A DNA stretch of 32,179 bases from an uncultured Collinsella sp. GTDB lineage: Bacteria > Actinomycetota > Coriobacteriia > Coriobacteriales > Coriobacteriaceae. The stretch spans positions 1-32,179 of the forward strand of contig UQSC01000009.1 of assembly GCA_900543615.1 (NCBI GenBank). The letters are read 5' to 3'. How positions within the stretch are numbered: position 1 is the first letter of the stretch; each line of letters starts with the position of its first letter. Shown here in pieces: positions 23,383 to 31,643 of the stretch. The translations under genes and the position numbers were made by a program. Under the pieces are notes generated by a model. That model was given only the letters and a program-made list of their open reading frames with translations. It was not told the DNA's origin and ran no database searches.

Positions 23383-24984
23383 GTGTCTGCAACCATTAAA
23401 CCCTTCACCGACGAGTTCGAAGAGTATGGTCGCGATGAGTCTCGCGCATCGGGCGAGGCCTCGAGCATCTCGTTTCCGACAACGGAAAACGAGGTCCGTG
23501 CCATTTTGGAAAAGCTCCATGCCGAGCGTGTTCCGGTAACGGTTCAGGGCGCCCGAACCGGCCTTGCCGCCGGTGCCGTGCCCCACGGCGGGCATATCCT
23601 CAATACTTCCCGTATGAATCGCTACTTGGGCCTTCGCCGCGATGAACAAGGCCAATTTCTGCTGCGCGTGGAGCCGGGCGTTGTGCTCTCGGAGCTGCGT
23701 AAGCAGCTGAGCAAGAAGGTACTGCCGACCGCTGGTTGGGACCAGGCATCGCTTGAGGCCTACGAGGAGTTCCAAGAGGCCCCCGAGCAGTTCTTTCCCA
23801 CCGATCCCACCGAGACGTCTGCCTGTCTGGGCGGCATGGCGGCATGTAACGCCTCTGGTGCCCGCAGCTACGCCTACGGTCCCATGCGCCCACATATCAC
23901 GGGACTCCACGTCGCACTGGCTGATGGCGATTTGCTTGAGCTTCAGCGCGGCGAGGCTTTTGCCCAGGGCCGCCACCTGTCGCTCGTGACGGCAGCGGGC
24001 CGTACGCTCGAGCTCGATCTTCCCGGCTATACCATGCCCAAGACAAAAAATGCCTCAGGCTATTTCGTTGCGGACGAAATGGACGCCATCGACCTCTTTA
24101 TCGGTGCTTGCGGCACGCTCGGCGTCATCACCGAGCTCGAGATTGCCCTGCAGGCGGCGCCTGCGGTCGTTTGGGGCGTGAGCTGTTTCTTTGACAGCGA
24201 AGACAAGGCCGTGTCCTTCACCGATTCTGTGCGTCCCGTCCTGTCCCACGCGGCTGCCATCGAATATTTCGATGCGGGCGCCCTGGATATCCTGCGTCGT
24301 CAGCGTGAGCAGTCGACCGCGTTCGCCTCGCTGCCGGCGCTCGACAAAGAGGCCAAGGTCTGTGTCTACGTGGAGCTCGACTGCGACGACGAAGTTCAGG
24401 CGACTGAGGAGCTGTATCACTTGGGGTGGGTACTAGAACTTGCGGGCGGCAGCGACGATGCGACATGGGTCGCGCGCACCGAGGTCGATCGCGAGTGCCA
24501 GCGGTTCTTCCGCCACGCGGTGCCCGAGAGCGTCAACATGCTTATCGACGAGCGCCGCCGCATGGATCCCACCATCACCAAGCTGGGCTCGGACATGTCG
24601 GTGCCCAACGCACACTTGGGCGATGTCATCGGCCTTTATCGCCGCACGTTGGCCGAAAGTGGGCTTGAATCTGCCGCCTGGGGGCACATCGGTAACAACC
24701 ATCTGCATGTGAACATTCTGCCGCGCGATGCGCAGGATTATCGCCGCGGCGGAGAACTCTTTGCCCAGTGGGCTTCTGAGGTCACGGCCATGGGCGGTGC
24801 CGTTTCTGCCGAGCATGGCGTCGGCAAGATCAAGGCGGGCTTCTTGGAGACGATGTACGGTCACGAGGCCATGGTCGAGTCGGCGCGGCTCAAGCTCCAG
24901 CTCGATCCCGACGGGCAGCTGGGTCGCGGTAACCTGTTTTCGGAGAAGCTCTTGGATGAGCTCGTCCAGAAAGGGGGCGCGTGA
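23383..24984 (+). CDS. FAD-binding D-2-hydroxyacid (lactate) dehydrogenase, Etf-linked
   Basis: The start is GTG 23383, with AAAGGGGGAG upstream. The 533-residue FAD_binding_4 enzyme has PVTVQGARTGLAAGAVPHGG and PTDPTETSACLGGMAACNAS (flavin pyrophosphate-binding segments). The GlcD-type C-terminal domain has AAWGHIGNNHLHVNILP and SAEHGVGKIKAGF, carrying the metal/substrate His residues. It oxidises D-lactate or a similar 2-hydroxyacid. The next two genes encode EtfB and a ferredoxin-fused EtfA with essentially no gaps, matching the LctD-LctB-LctC lactate dehydrogenase/Etf complex known from Acetobacterium woodii. Substrate choice (lactate or another hydroxyacid) is inferred. Confidence 0.88.
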   Translation: MSATIKPFTDEFEEYGRDESRASGEASSISFPTTENEVRAILEKLHAERVPVTVQGARTGLAAGAVPHGGHILNTSRMNRYLGLRRDEQGQFLLRVEPGVVLSELRKQLSKKVLPTAGWDQASLEAYEEFQEAPEQFFPTDPTETSACLGGMAACNASGARSYAYGPMRPHITGLHVALADGDLLELQRGEAFAQGRHLSLVTAAGRTLELDLPGYTMPKTKNASGYFVADEMDAIDLFIGACGTLGVITELEIALQAAPAVVWGVSCFFDSEDKAVSFTDSVRPVLSHAAAIEYFDAGALDILRRQREQSTAFASLPALDKEAKVCVYVELDCDDEVQATEELYHLGWVLELAGGSDDATWVARTEVDRECQRFFRHAVPESVNMLIDERRRMDPTITKLGSDMSVPNAHLGDVIGLYRRTLAESGLESAAWGHIGNNHLHVNILPRDAQDYRRGGELFAQWASEVTAMGGAVSAEHGVGKIKAGFLETMYGHEAMVESARLKLQLDPDGQLGRGNLFSEKLLDELVQKGGA

Positions 24985-24986
24985 AG

Positions 24987-25802
24987 ATGAGCGATTTCCA
25001 TATGGTGGTGTGCGTCAAGGCCGTGCCGGGCAGCACCGAGGTCAAGATGGACCCCAAGACCAATACCATCGTGCGCGATGGCAAGCAGGCGGTCATTAAT
25101 CCCTTTGATGCGAGCGCTTTGGAATGCGCGCTGGCGCTGAAGGACGACTTTATCGGCTTTGGCATGGATGTGCGCGTGACGGTGGTGTCGATGGGCATCC
25201 CCGCGACCGAGTCGCTGCTGCGCGACTGCATCGCTCGAGGCGCCGACGATGCGCTGCTGCTGACCGATCGCGCCTTTGCAGGTGCCGATACCCTAGCCAC
25301 CACCTATGCCCTCAAGTGCGGCATCGAGGCGCTCGACGAGGACTTCGACCTGCTCATCTGCGGCAAGATGGCGGTGGATGGCGATACGGCCCAGATTGGT
25401 CCCGAGCTTGCCGGTGCCTTTGATATTCCCTGCGTGACCGACGTGAGCTGCGTGCAGAGCGCGGGCTTTACAACCTGTGGCTCGCTGGCGCTCGTTCACG
25501 GATGCGATGCCGGCGAGGAGACGGTGTACCTTGAGATGCCGTGCGCGATGACGACTGCCAAGGAGATTGGCCAGTTGCGTATGCCGAGTATTGCCGGTAT
25601 TCGCGCGGCAGAGGAGGCGGACGTGCGCGTGGTCAGTGCCGCCGACGTGAACGCCGACCCCGCGCGTTGCGGCCTTGCCGGGTCGCCGACACAGGTCGTG
25701 CGCTCGTTTGTGCCCGACCGTGACCAAACGTGCGAGACCGTTGAAGGGACGGCGTCCGAGCAGGCGGCAAAGCTTGCCAAGATTATCGAGGGGATGGCAT
25801 AG
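24987..25802 (+). CDS. etfB: Electron-transfer flavoprotein subunit beta, bifurcating type
   Basis: ATG 24987 is chosen over the overlapping GTG 24981 because the GGGGG ribosome-binding site is better spaced for it. The 271-residue product has VVCVKAVPGSTEVKMD at the start, ALECALALKD and LLICGKMAVDGDTAQIGPEL. The DGDTAQxGP form is the one seen in electron-bifurcating Etf proteins, which bind a second FAD, whereas classical EtfB binds AMP. It sits directly between the dehydrogenase and ferredoxin-EtfA genes. The complex probably couples lactate oxidation to NAD+ with reduced ferredoxin (confurcation). Confidence 0.9.
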   Translation: MSDFHMVVCVKAVPGSTEVKMDPKTNTIVRDGKQAVINPFDASALECALALKDDFIGFGMDVRVTVVSMGIPATESLLRDCIARGADDALLLTDRAFAGADTLATTYALKCGIEALDEDFDLLICGKMAVDGDTAQIGPELAGAFDIPCVTDVSCVQSAGFTTCGSLALVHGCDAGEETVYLEMPCAMTTAKEIGQLRMPSIAGIRAAEEADVRVVSAADVNADPARCGLAGSPTQVVRSFVPDRDQTCETVEGTASEQAAKLAKIIEGMA

Positions 25803-27008
25803 ATGAGCGGACTGATTATCGATAGCGAAGCCTGTATCGGCTGCGGTCGCTGCGTTCGCGCCTGTGCCTCGGGTGGCATCGTAGTGGAAGGCGAGCGACC
25901 CAGCCGATGCGCCCGCGTAACCGACGGCTGCATCCTATGCGGTGGGTGCGTCGACGCCTGCCCCGTCAACGCTATCTCGATCGAGCGTGACGAGGCTGCT
26001 GGTACGGTGGACCTTGATGCATATCGAGACATTTGGGTCTTCGTGCAGACTGACGAGCACGATGCCGTGGCTCCCGTGGCCTACGAGCTCATGGGCAAGG
26101 GGCGCGAGCTTGCCGATGCTCGCGGCTGCCGTCTGGTGGCACTGATCGGCATGAGCCCCGAGGGCTCGCTTGGGGACCTGGAGCATCTGGTTTGCGCGGG
26201 CGCCGACGAAGTCCTGGCCTGTCGCGACGAGCGCCTGCGCCAAAACGATGCGGAGGTCTACGCCCGCTTGATCTGCGATTTGGTAGCCGAACGCAAACCC
26301 GAGGCCATCCTATACGGTGCGACCGCTTTTGGCCGCGAACTGGCACCCGGCGTTGCCGTGCGTTTGCAGACGGGTCTTACGGCCGACTGCACCGTGCTTT
26401 CGATGGATACGGAGACGGGACTGCTGCAACAGACGCGTCCGGCGTTTGGCGGCAACCTGATGGCCACCATCGTCTGCCCCAATCATCGTCCCCAGATGGC
26501 AACGGTTCGTCCCGGCATCTTTAAGGCGCCCGACTTCGACTACGAACGCTCCGACACGATCACCCAGATATCGCTTGCGGATGATGCTAGGGCTCGTGTC
26601 GAGATCTCGATTCCCGCCGAGGAGTGGAGGCAGCAGGCCTCGATCGCCGATGCCGAGCGCTTGGTCGTGGTGGGCCGCGGCATTGGCTCCAAGAAGAATC
26701 TGCCCCTGATGCGAAGGATCGCCGAGGCTCTGGGAGCCGAGCTTGGTTGCACGCGACCTGTCGTGGAGGCCGGCTGGTTGGAGTATCGCCATCAGATTGG
26801 CCAGACGGGCGTATCGGTTTCGCCCAAGCTTCTCGTGAGTATCGGTGTTTCGGGCGCCATCCAGCATCTTGCCGGCATCGGTGGGGCGAAGTGCATTATC
26901 GCCATCAACGAGGACCCGGATGCCCCCATTTTTGGTGCTGCCCAGTACAAGGTTGTTGGGGACGCCGTCGAGGTCGTCGAGGAGCTGCTGGCCCAGCTTG
27001 AGCGCTAG
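25803..27008 (+). CDS. etfA: Electron-transfer flavoprotein subunit alpha with N-terminal 2x[4Fe-4S] ferredoxin domain
   Basis: The ATG directly follows the etfB stop. The 401-residue protein begins with two CxxCxxCxxxC cluster motifs (Cys11/14/17/21 and Cys43/46/49/53), a ferredoxin domain fused to EtfA as in the A. woodii LctC type. The EtfA body shows [28 protein letters not shown] and the FAD site [16 protein letters not shown] with [10 protein letters not shown]. The clusters give an entry point for ferredoxin electrons. Its TAG stop shares CTAG with the stop of the convergent HD gene. Confidence 0.92.
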   Translation: MSGLIIDSEACIGCGRCVRACASGGIVVEGERPSRCARVTDGCILCGGCVDACPVNAISIERDEAAGTVDLDAYRDIWVFVQTDEHDAVAPVAYELMGKGRELADARGCRLVALIGMSPEGSLGDLEHLVCAGADEVLACRDERLRQNDAEVYARLICDLVAERKPEAILYGATAFGRELAPGVAVRLQTGLTADCTVLSMDTETGLLQQTRPAFGGNLMATIVCPNHRPQMATVRPGIFKAPDFDYERSDTITQISLADDARARVEISIPAEEWRQQASIADAERLVVVGRGIGSKKNLPLMRRIAEALGAELGCTRPVVEAGWLEYRHQIGQTGVSVSPKLLVSIGVSGAIQHLAGIGGAKCIIAINEDPDAPIFGAAQYKVVGDAVEVVEELLAQLER

Positions 27009-27817
27009 GCGCGCGCCAGCCAGTCGCGCATCTCGTCCTTTAGGCACTCCCAGGTCGCTTGCGTGGTGGGATTGGTGAAGGGGCGCGTAATGCCAAAGGG
27101 TGCGTCGAGCAGGCGGTAGATATCGCCCTGTTCGCGCGCCAGCGCGCGGCTTGCTGGATAGACGAGCTCAAACATAAAGCAGATGAGTCCCACCAGGTAG
27201 TCTGCGGGCTCGTTGCGTTCATCGCGCGCGACGCAGCGGTGCTCGTCAAAGGCGGCAAGCGTCGGTACCGAAAAGCGACTTGCTAGAAACGCGTCCTCAT
27301 CCACTTTGAGGATGGTGTCGACGGTGCTGTCGGCGATGGTGCGCATAATGTCGATCTTGTCACCATCGCGCACGATATCGCAGAAGCACCGTGTACGCTC
27401 GTCGAGTTGTGCCGGCAGGCGAAAGTCGCTGTGATAGGCGATGCTCGCTCGGATGAGCTCGTCATGCGCACCGGTTTCGATAAAGTCACGGATGTTTGTC
27501 GTGGCGGGTGCATCGGCGGGATTCTCGCCAAAGAGGATCTCGATGCCCAGCACCGCATGGCTTATGCTCTCGGCGTCCTTAAAGGTGTTCCAGCGTCGCA
27601 GCTGCTCAAAGCGGCCCATATCGTGCAGCAGGCCGCAAAGCCATGCCAGGTCAATATCTTCTGACGACCAGTCCTGCTCGCGCGCCACGGCATCGCATGC
27701 CTCGGCAACGTGGTACGTATGCTCGATTTTGAGCGCGATGCGTGGGTTGGTGGCGTCGTAGGCATCGGTGTAGCTTTTGAAGGCCGCGCGCGCCCGGTCT
27801 CGATCGATAGCTGTCAT
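27005..27817 (-). CDS. HD-domain metal-dependent phosphohydrolase
   Basis: The 270-residue protein has an HD domain with IEHTYHVAEACDAVA (His33/His36 region), LCGLLHDMGRFEQ (His65-Asp66) and FCDIVRDGDKIDIM (distal Asp). This fits the general HD hydrolase family (nucleotide or cyclic-dinucleotide phosphatases); the substrate cannot be read from sequence. AGGAAG lies before ATG 27817. The 3' end meets etfA tail to tail with overlapping stop codons. It is divergent from azlC, with a 126-base gap. Confidence 0.85.
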   Translation of the reverse strand: MTAIDRDRARAAFKSYTDAYDATNPRIALKIEHTYHVAEACDAVAREQDWSSEDIDLAWLCGLLHDMGRFEQLRRWNTFKDAESISHAVLGIEILFGENPADAPATTNIRDFIETGAHDELIRASIAYHSDFRLPAQLDERTRCFCDIVRDGDKIDIMRTIADSTVDTILKVDEDAFLASRFSVPTLAAFDEHRCVARDERNEPADYLVGLICFMFELVYPASRALAREQGDIYRLLDAPFGITRPFTNPTTQATWECLKDEMRDWLARA

Positions 27818-27943
27818 AATGACTTCCTAAAAAGTTGTGTCTTTCGATCCGGTGGCAATTGTAGGTGAACTCGGTTGCTGTCGGATGATGATTCTGCCGT
27901 ATCGCTACATGCGGCTTGGAGACCTTGTCAGGATGAGAAGCGT

Positions 27944-28636
27944 ATGGTGCTCAAAATCGTTAGAACCGTCTGGCCGGTGATGCTTACCTATGTTGCAATA
28001 GGCGCGCCGTGCGGAATGATCATGGGGCAGACGGGAATGGAACCCTGGATGGTCTTTGCTCTGAGCAGCACGTTTGTGACGGGCAGCGGGCAGTTTATGA
28101 TCTGCAATCTTTGGCTGGCGGGCGTACCGGCACCTTCGATTATCGCGAGCGTCGCCGCCATCTCCTCGCGCTTTGCGCTTTACTCGGCATCGATCGCACC
28201 GCACCTGAGGGGTGCCTCGAAGCGTCAGACGCTGGCTGTTGCCGCGACACTTACCGAGGAGACATACGGCATCTCGCTTGCCAAGTTGGTTGAAGGGGAG
28301 GATTGGGGCCCGCGTGAGTCCTTCGTGCTCAACGTGATCCTTATCGCAACATGGGGCGTTTCGTGTACGACGGGCGCCATCGTCGGCGCCGTTGTCGATG
28401 TTCCCACCGCCATTGCAGCCTTTGTCTGCACCTCACTCTTTATCTGCCTGCTCTTTTCGCAGCGGCTGTCGCGCGGCAACGTTGTCGCGGCGGTTTCGGG
28501 CGCGGTGTCCGTCGCCGTATGCAAGTTCTTGGGCCTCACGAATATTGCCGTGCCGGCAAGCGTCGTGGTCGGCATTGCCATTGCGCTGGCGTGCGATGCT
28601 GTATTTGACGGAAGAGGTGCCCGCGATGCCCGTTAA
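27944..28636 (+). CDS. azlC: AzlC-family branched-chain amino acid exporter, large subunit
   Basis: The start is ATG 27944; a longer in-frame reading to 27875 lacks a ribosome-binding site and begins with a non-family sequence. The 230-residue multi-span protein shows the AzlC opening (VWPVMLTYVAIGAPCGMIMG) and the conserved STFVTGSGQFMICNLWLAG. SRFALYSASIAPHLR and a cluster of TM segments follow. AzlC with AzlD exports branched-chain amino acids or analogues. The azlD start lies inside its last codons (11-base overlap), so the two are coupled. Confidence 0.9.
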   Translation: MVLKIVRTVWPVMLTYVAIGAPCGMIMGQTGMEPWMVFALSSTFVTGSGQFMICNLWLAGVPAPSIIASVAAISSRFALYSASIAPHLRGASKRQTLAVAATLTEETYGISLAKLVEGEDWGPRESFVLNVILIATWGVSCTTGAIVGAVVDVPTAIAAFVCTSLFICLLFSQRLSRGNVVAAVSGAVSVAVCKFLGLTNIAVPASVVVGIAIALACDAVFDGRGARDAR

Positions 28637-28949
28637 CGAGTTCTTGATTCTGTGGCTGTCGTCGTGGGCTGCTATCGCGTTCTTTCGCATCGCGCCGGCG
28701 TTTGCCTTGCGCGGGCGGACCCTGTCGCCACGCATTACCGAGGCCCTGGGCTATATCCCGCCCGCTGCCTTTGCCGCGCTGGTCGCCAACGACTTGGTGA
28801 GCCCCGGCGTGTTCGACGCGGGACTCTGGCCTGCCTTGGTTCCCTGGATTGCGGCCGTCGGCGTCGTGGTCGTGGCGGTCAAGACAAAATCGATGTTGTG
28901 GTGCTGCGTCTCGGGCATCGTACTCTATATTGTCTTGAGCCTTATATAG
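28626..28949 (+). CDS. azlD: AzlD-family branched-chain amino acid exporter, small subunit
   Basis: The start is ATG 28626, within the end of azlC and preceded by AGAGGTG. The 107-residue protein has three to four membrane spans: FLILWLSSWAAIAFFRIAP, then LGYIPPAAFAALVANDL (the usual AzlD 'YIPPA' signature) and two C-terminal spans. The length is normal for AzlD. It forms the exporter with AzlC. Confidence 0.9.
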   Translation: MPVNEFLILWLSSWAAIAFFRIAPAFALRGRTLSPRITEALGYIPPAAFAALVANDLVSPGVFDAGLWPALVPWIAAVGVVVVAVKTKSMLWCCVSGIVLYIVLSLI

Positions 28950-29072
28950 GGGTGGCGTCGCGGGCGCCGAATCTCGTTCCATCCCAACTTGTCGAATTTT
29001 TCACCGAGCTGGTCTATTTCTTCTGGTACCATGGTCAAACTTTACTGTAGCAAAGCATGACGTGGGCTTTTG

Positions 29073-29088
29073 TTCCGCGTCAGCGGAA
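29073..29088. promoter_or_regulatory. Small hairpin upstream of kdgT ribosome-binding site
   Basis: TTCCGC (29073-29078) and GCGGAA (29083-29088) form a perfect 6-bp stem with a GTCA loop, immediately before ATGGGGG and the ATG at 29100. It could be an operator or translational control hairpin. Confidence 0.4.
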
Positions 29089-29099
29089 ATGGGGGTTTC

Positions 29100-30122
29100 A
29101 TGGCACAGGAAGCGACCGCCAACGAGCAAAAGAAATTCAAGGTTCCGCGCATCCCGGGCGACATCATGATCTATCCGATGATCGTCGGTCTTTTGCTCAA
29201 CACCTTCTGCCCGCAGGTTTTTGAGATCGGCGGCTTCTTTACGGCTGCCTGCCGCGGTGGCTCCAATACCATCGTCGCCGCGATCCTGCTGTTTGTGGGC
29301 GCCGGCATCAGCTTCAAGTCCACGCCGGGCGCCATCAAGACCGGCATCGTCGTGCTGATTCCCAAGCTGGTCGTCGCAGCGGCTCTCGGCCTGGGTGTGG
29401 CATATTTCTTTAACGATAACTTCCTGGGTCTGAGCTCCGTGTCTATCATCGGCGGCATTACGTTTTGCAACATGGCGCTCTATACGGGCATCATGGGCGA
29501 GTTCGGCGATGAGTCCGAGCAGGGCGCCGTCGGTATCCTGTTCTTTACGGCCGGCCCCGCCGTCACGATGATCATCCTTGGTGTTTCGGGCCTTGCCAAC
29601 ATCCCTGTCGGTACTATCATCGGCTCCATTTTGCCGCTCGTTATCGGCATGGTTCTGGGCAACCTGTTCCCGTTTATCAAGAACCTGCTAGTTCCCGGTG
29701 CCAACCCTGCGATTGCCGTCATCGGATTTCAGCTTGGCGCGTCCATGAGCCTGTCGAGCTTTATCACCGGTGGTATTTCCGGCATCTTGCTGGGCCTTGT
29801 CACGCTGTTTGTCGTCGGTCCCATCACCTTTGCGTTCGAGCGCCTGTGCGGTGGTAACGGCAAGGCTGCCGTGGCTTGTTCCACCATCGCCGGCACGGCT
29901 ATGACCACGCCGGTTGCTCTCGCCGAGGTCGCGCCGCGCTACGCCGAGCTTGCGCCCACCGCGTACGCCCAGATCGCCACTGCCGTTATCATCACGGCAA
30001 TCATGGCTCCGATTCTGACCGGCTGGGTCGACAAGAAGTTCTGCCAGGGCAAGGAGGACCTGTCGCCTGCCGGTGTCGAGGCCATCGAGGAGGCCGTCGC
30101 GACCGACATCGACGGCGAGTAA
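29100..30122 (+). CDS. kdgT: 2-keto-3-deoxygluconate permease (KdgT family)
   Basis: The start is ATG 29100, preceded by GGGGG; an earlier in-frame ATG at 29070 lies inside the leader hairpin region. The 340-residue membrane protein has about ten spans. Family segments are visible: KVPRIPGDIMIYPMIVGLLL, FCPQVFEIGGFFTAA, STPGAIKTGIVVLIPKLVVA and IAGTAMTTPVALAEVAPRYA. KdgT imports KDG, a pectin and uronate breakdown product, by proton symport. No KDG kinase or aldolase is nearby, so the true substrate could be another sugar acid. Confidence 0.88.
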   Translation: MAQEATANEQKKFKVPRIPGDIMIYPMIVGLLLNTFCPQVFEIGGFFTAACRGGSNTIVAAILLFVGAGISFKSTPGAIKTGIVVLIPKLVVAAALGLGVAYFFNDNFLGLSSVSIIGGITFCNMALYTGIMGEFGDESEQGAVGILFFTAGPAVTMIILGVSGLANIPVGTIIGSILPLVIGMVLGNLFPFIKNLLVPGANPAIAVIGFQLGASMSLSSFITGGISGILLGLVTLFVVGPITFAFERLCGGNGKAAVACSTIAGTAMTTPVALAEVAPRYAELAPTAYAQIATAVIITAIMAPILTGWVDKKFCQGKEDLSPAGVEAIEEAVATDIDGE

Positions 30123-30168
30123 CGGCCGTTACCGATAATTGATTCCGGCGTGCAATTCGCGCCGCCCG

Positions 30169-30212
30169 AGCGCCCGAACAGAAACTGTTTTGCAGTGATG
30201 TTCGGGCGCTTT
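30169..30212 (+). terminator. Hairpin terminator after kdgT
   Basis: AGCGCCCGAAC (30169-30179) pairs perfectly with GTTCGGGCGCT (30200-30210). The 20-base loop can form a small inner ACTG/CAGT stem. A short TTT follows, so termination is probable rather than certain. Confidence 0.65.
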
Positions 30213-30311
30213 GCTATGATTCCCTTTACCCCTGCGGAGTAAAGGGGTGTTTATTGCCCTGATTCGAATTGGGCGATTCTGACCATTCGGATATTGAAGG
30301 GATGGCGTCTA

Positions 30312-31454
30312 GTGGTTAAGGCACTCAAGATTGAGATATTCCTGCTATGCATGATTGTTCTTATCGGGCTTGCCGCGCGAAGTCGTCGCTCCTTGTTCTC
30401 GAGCACCCTGCAGCTATTGTTTAGCATGCTTGGCTACACCTCTGCCGCGTACATATTATTCGATATGATCTGGACGCTTTCGGATGGTGCGGACGGCACG
30501 TTGGGTATTGCTGCCAACTGGATTTCCAACGCGGTTTCGTTTTCGCTCTTTGCCATCGCGTGTCTCATTTGGTTTATCTATTCCGAGACGATGCAGGGCT
30601 CTCGCCTTGTGACCTCGCGCTATAGGGTGGTGCTTGTAACGTTGCCTACGGCTCTGGTGGTCGTGCTGGCTTTTACCAGTTACTGGACGCACGCCTTGTT
30701 CTATATCGATTCGCAGGGCGTGTATCGTCGCGGCTTTGCCTATATGATCCAGCCCATTGTCAGCTACTGTTACGTTATACATACGTCCCTGCATGCGTTT
30801 GTGCAATCTCGCAGGGTCGAGAGCCTGCAGACGAAGGCTATCTATCGAACCTTGGCATTTTTCGCCATTCCGGCCCTGGTGGGCGGTACCTTTCAGATCG
30901 TATACTCGGTGCCTGGCCTTTGTGTCGGCATAATGATTAGCATGTTGCTGCTCTATATCATCTGCCAGGAGCAACTGATCTCGACCGACCCGTTGACTGG
31001 CCTCAACAATCGCAACCGTTTTGAGACCTATATGCTGTCGCTCTTTTCAAATGTGGATCAGGCCGAAGATGTGTATCTGCTTATGATGGACGCTGACGGC
31101 TTTAAGCAGATTAACGATCGCTATGGACATGTGGAGGGCGACCATGCTCTTCAGGTCATATCCGCTGCGCTCAAAGAAGTCTGCTCGGCGTCTGGTGGCT
31201 TTATCGCGCGTTATGGTGGCGATGAGTTCGTGGTGCTCCAAAAGGCAGCGGCGGAACAGGATATCATGCATCTGTGCGCGACAATCAACGACGAGCTCGC
31301 GCATGCCGAGGTGCCGTATCTGTTGCGGATGTCCATCGGCTATGCACGGGTCGGTGATAGTGTCGATACCTGGCAAGACTTGCTTCGCGCTGCCGATGCG
31401 GAGCTCTACCGCGTCAAGGCCGATAAAAAGAAAGCCGGCGTCCAGATACGCTAG
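30312..31454 (+). CDS. Multi-spanning membrane diguanylate cyclase (GGDEF)
   Basis: The start is placed at GTG 30312, with AAGGGA 9 bases upstream; an in-frame TTG at 30294 is a weaker alternative. The 380-residue protein has about seven membrane spans (1-210), then STDPLTGLNNRNRF, MDADGFKQINDRYGHVEGD (metal/GTP site) and RYGGDEFVV, with an intact GGDEF at about residues 302-306. It should make c-di-GMP from GTP. The inhibitory RxxD motif usually five residues before GGDEF is absent, so product inhibition may be missing. No EAL or HD-GYP partner lies nearby. A strong terminator follows. Confidence 0.88.
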   Translation: MVKALKIEIFLLCMIVLIGLAARSRRSLFSSTLQLLFSMLGYTSAAYILFDMIWTLSDGADGTLGIAANWISNAVSFSLFAIACLIWFIYSETMQGSRLVTSRYRVVLVTLPTALVVVLAFTSYWTHALFYIDSQGVYRRGFAYMIQPIVSYCYVIHTSLHAFVQSRRVESLQTKAIYRTLAFFAIPALVGGTFQIVYSVPGLCVGIMISMLLLYIICQEQLISTDPLTGLNNRNRFETYMLSLFSNVDQAEDVYLLMMDADGFKQINDRYGHVEGDHALQVISAALKEVCSASGGFIARYGGDEFVVLQKAAAEQDIMHLCATINDELAHAEVPYLLRMSIGYARVGDSVDTWQDLLRAADAELYRVKADKKKAGVQIR

Positions 31455-31460
31455 AAAAAA

Positions 31461-31496
31461 GGCGCACGACCGTTGCGATGGTCGTGCGCCCTTTTT
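31461..31496. terminator. Rho-independent terminator after the GGDEF gene
   Basis: GGCGCACGACC (31461-31471) pairs perfectly with GGTCGTGCGCC (31480-31490), followed by C and five T. AAAAAA precedes the stem, so it could also work on the minus strand. Confidence 0.88.
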
Positions 31497-31581
31497 GCGT
31501 TTGCGGGGGCCACCGGCCATAACGCCCAGGCGCGGTGCGGCAAGACGGGCGTCTGCCGCCGCGGCTCGGTACGAAATCAAC

Positions 31582-31625
31582 GAGAGCCAGTGCATTCCAT
31601 TAAGCTAAAGTGTGTGAAGGCTCTC
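31582..31625. other. Hairpin arms between the GGDEF and EamA genes
   Basis: GAGAGCC (31582-31588) and GGCTCTC (31619-31625) are perfect 7-bp arms with a 30-base loop, 18 bases past the EamA stop on its 3' side. No long T tract follows, so termination is uncertain. Confidence 0.3.
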
Positions 31626-31643
31626 TCTAAAAAGGTGAGCTCG

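Noticed and set aside
30213..30311. Possible riboswitch in front of the GGDEF gene
   Set aside because: There are short CCCC/GGGG stems around 30230-30250, but none of the conserved features of the c-di-GMP riboswitch classes can be seen.
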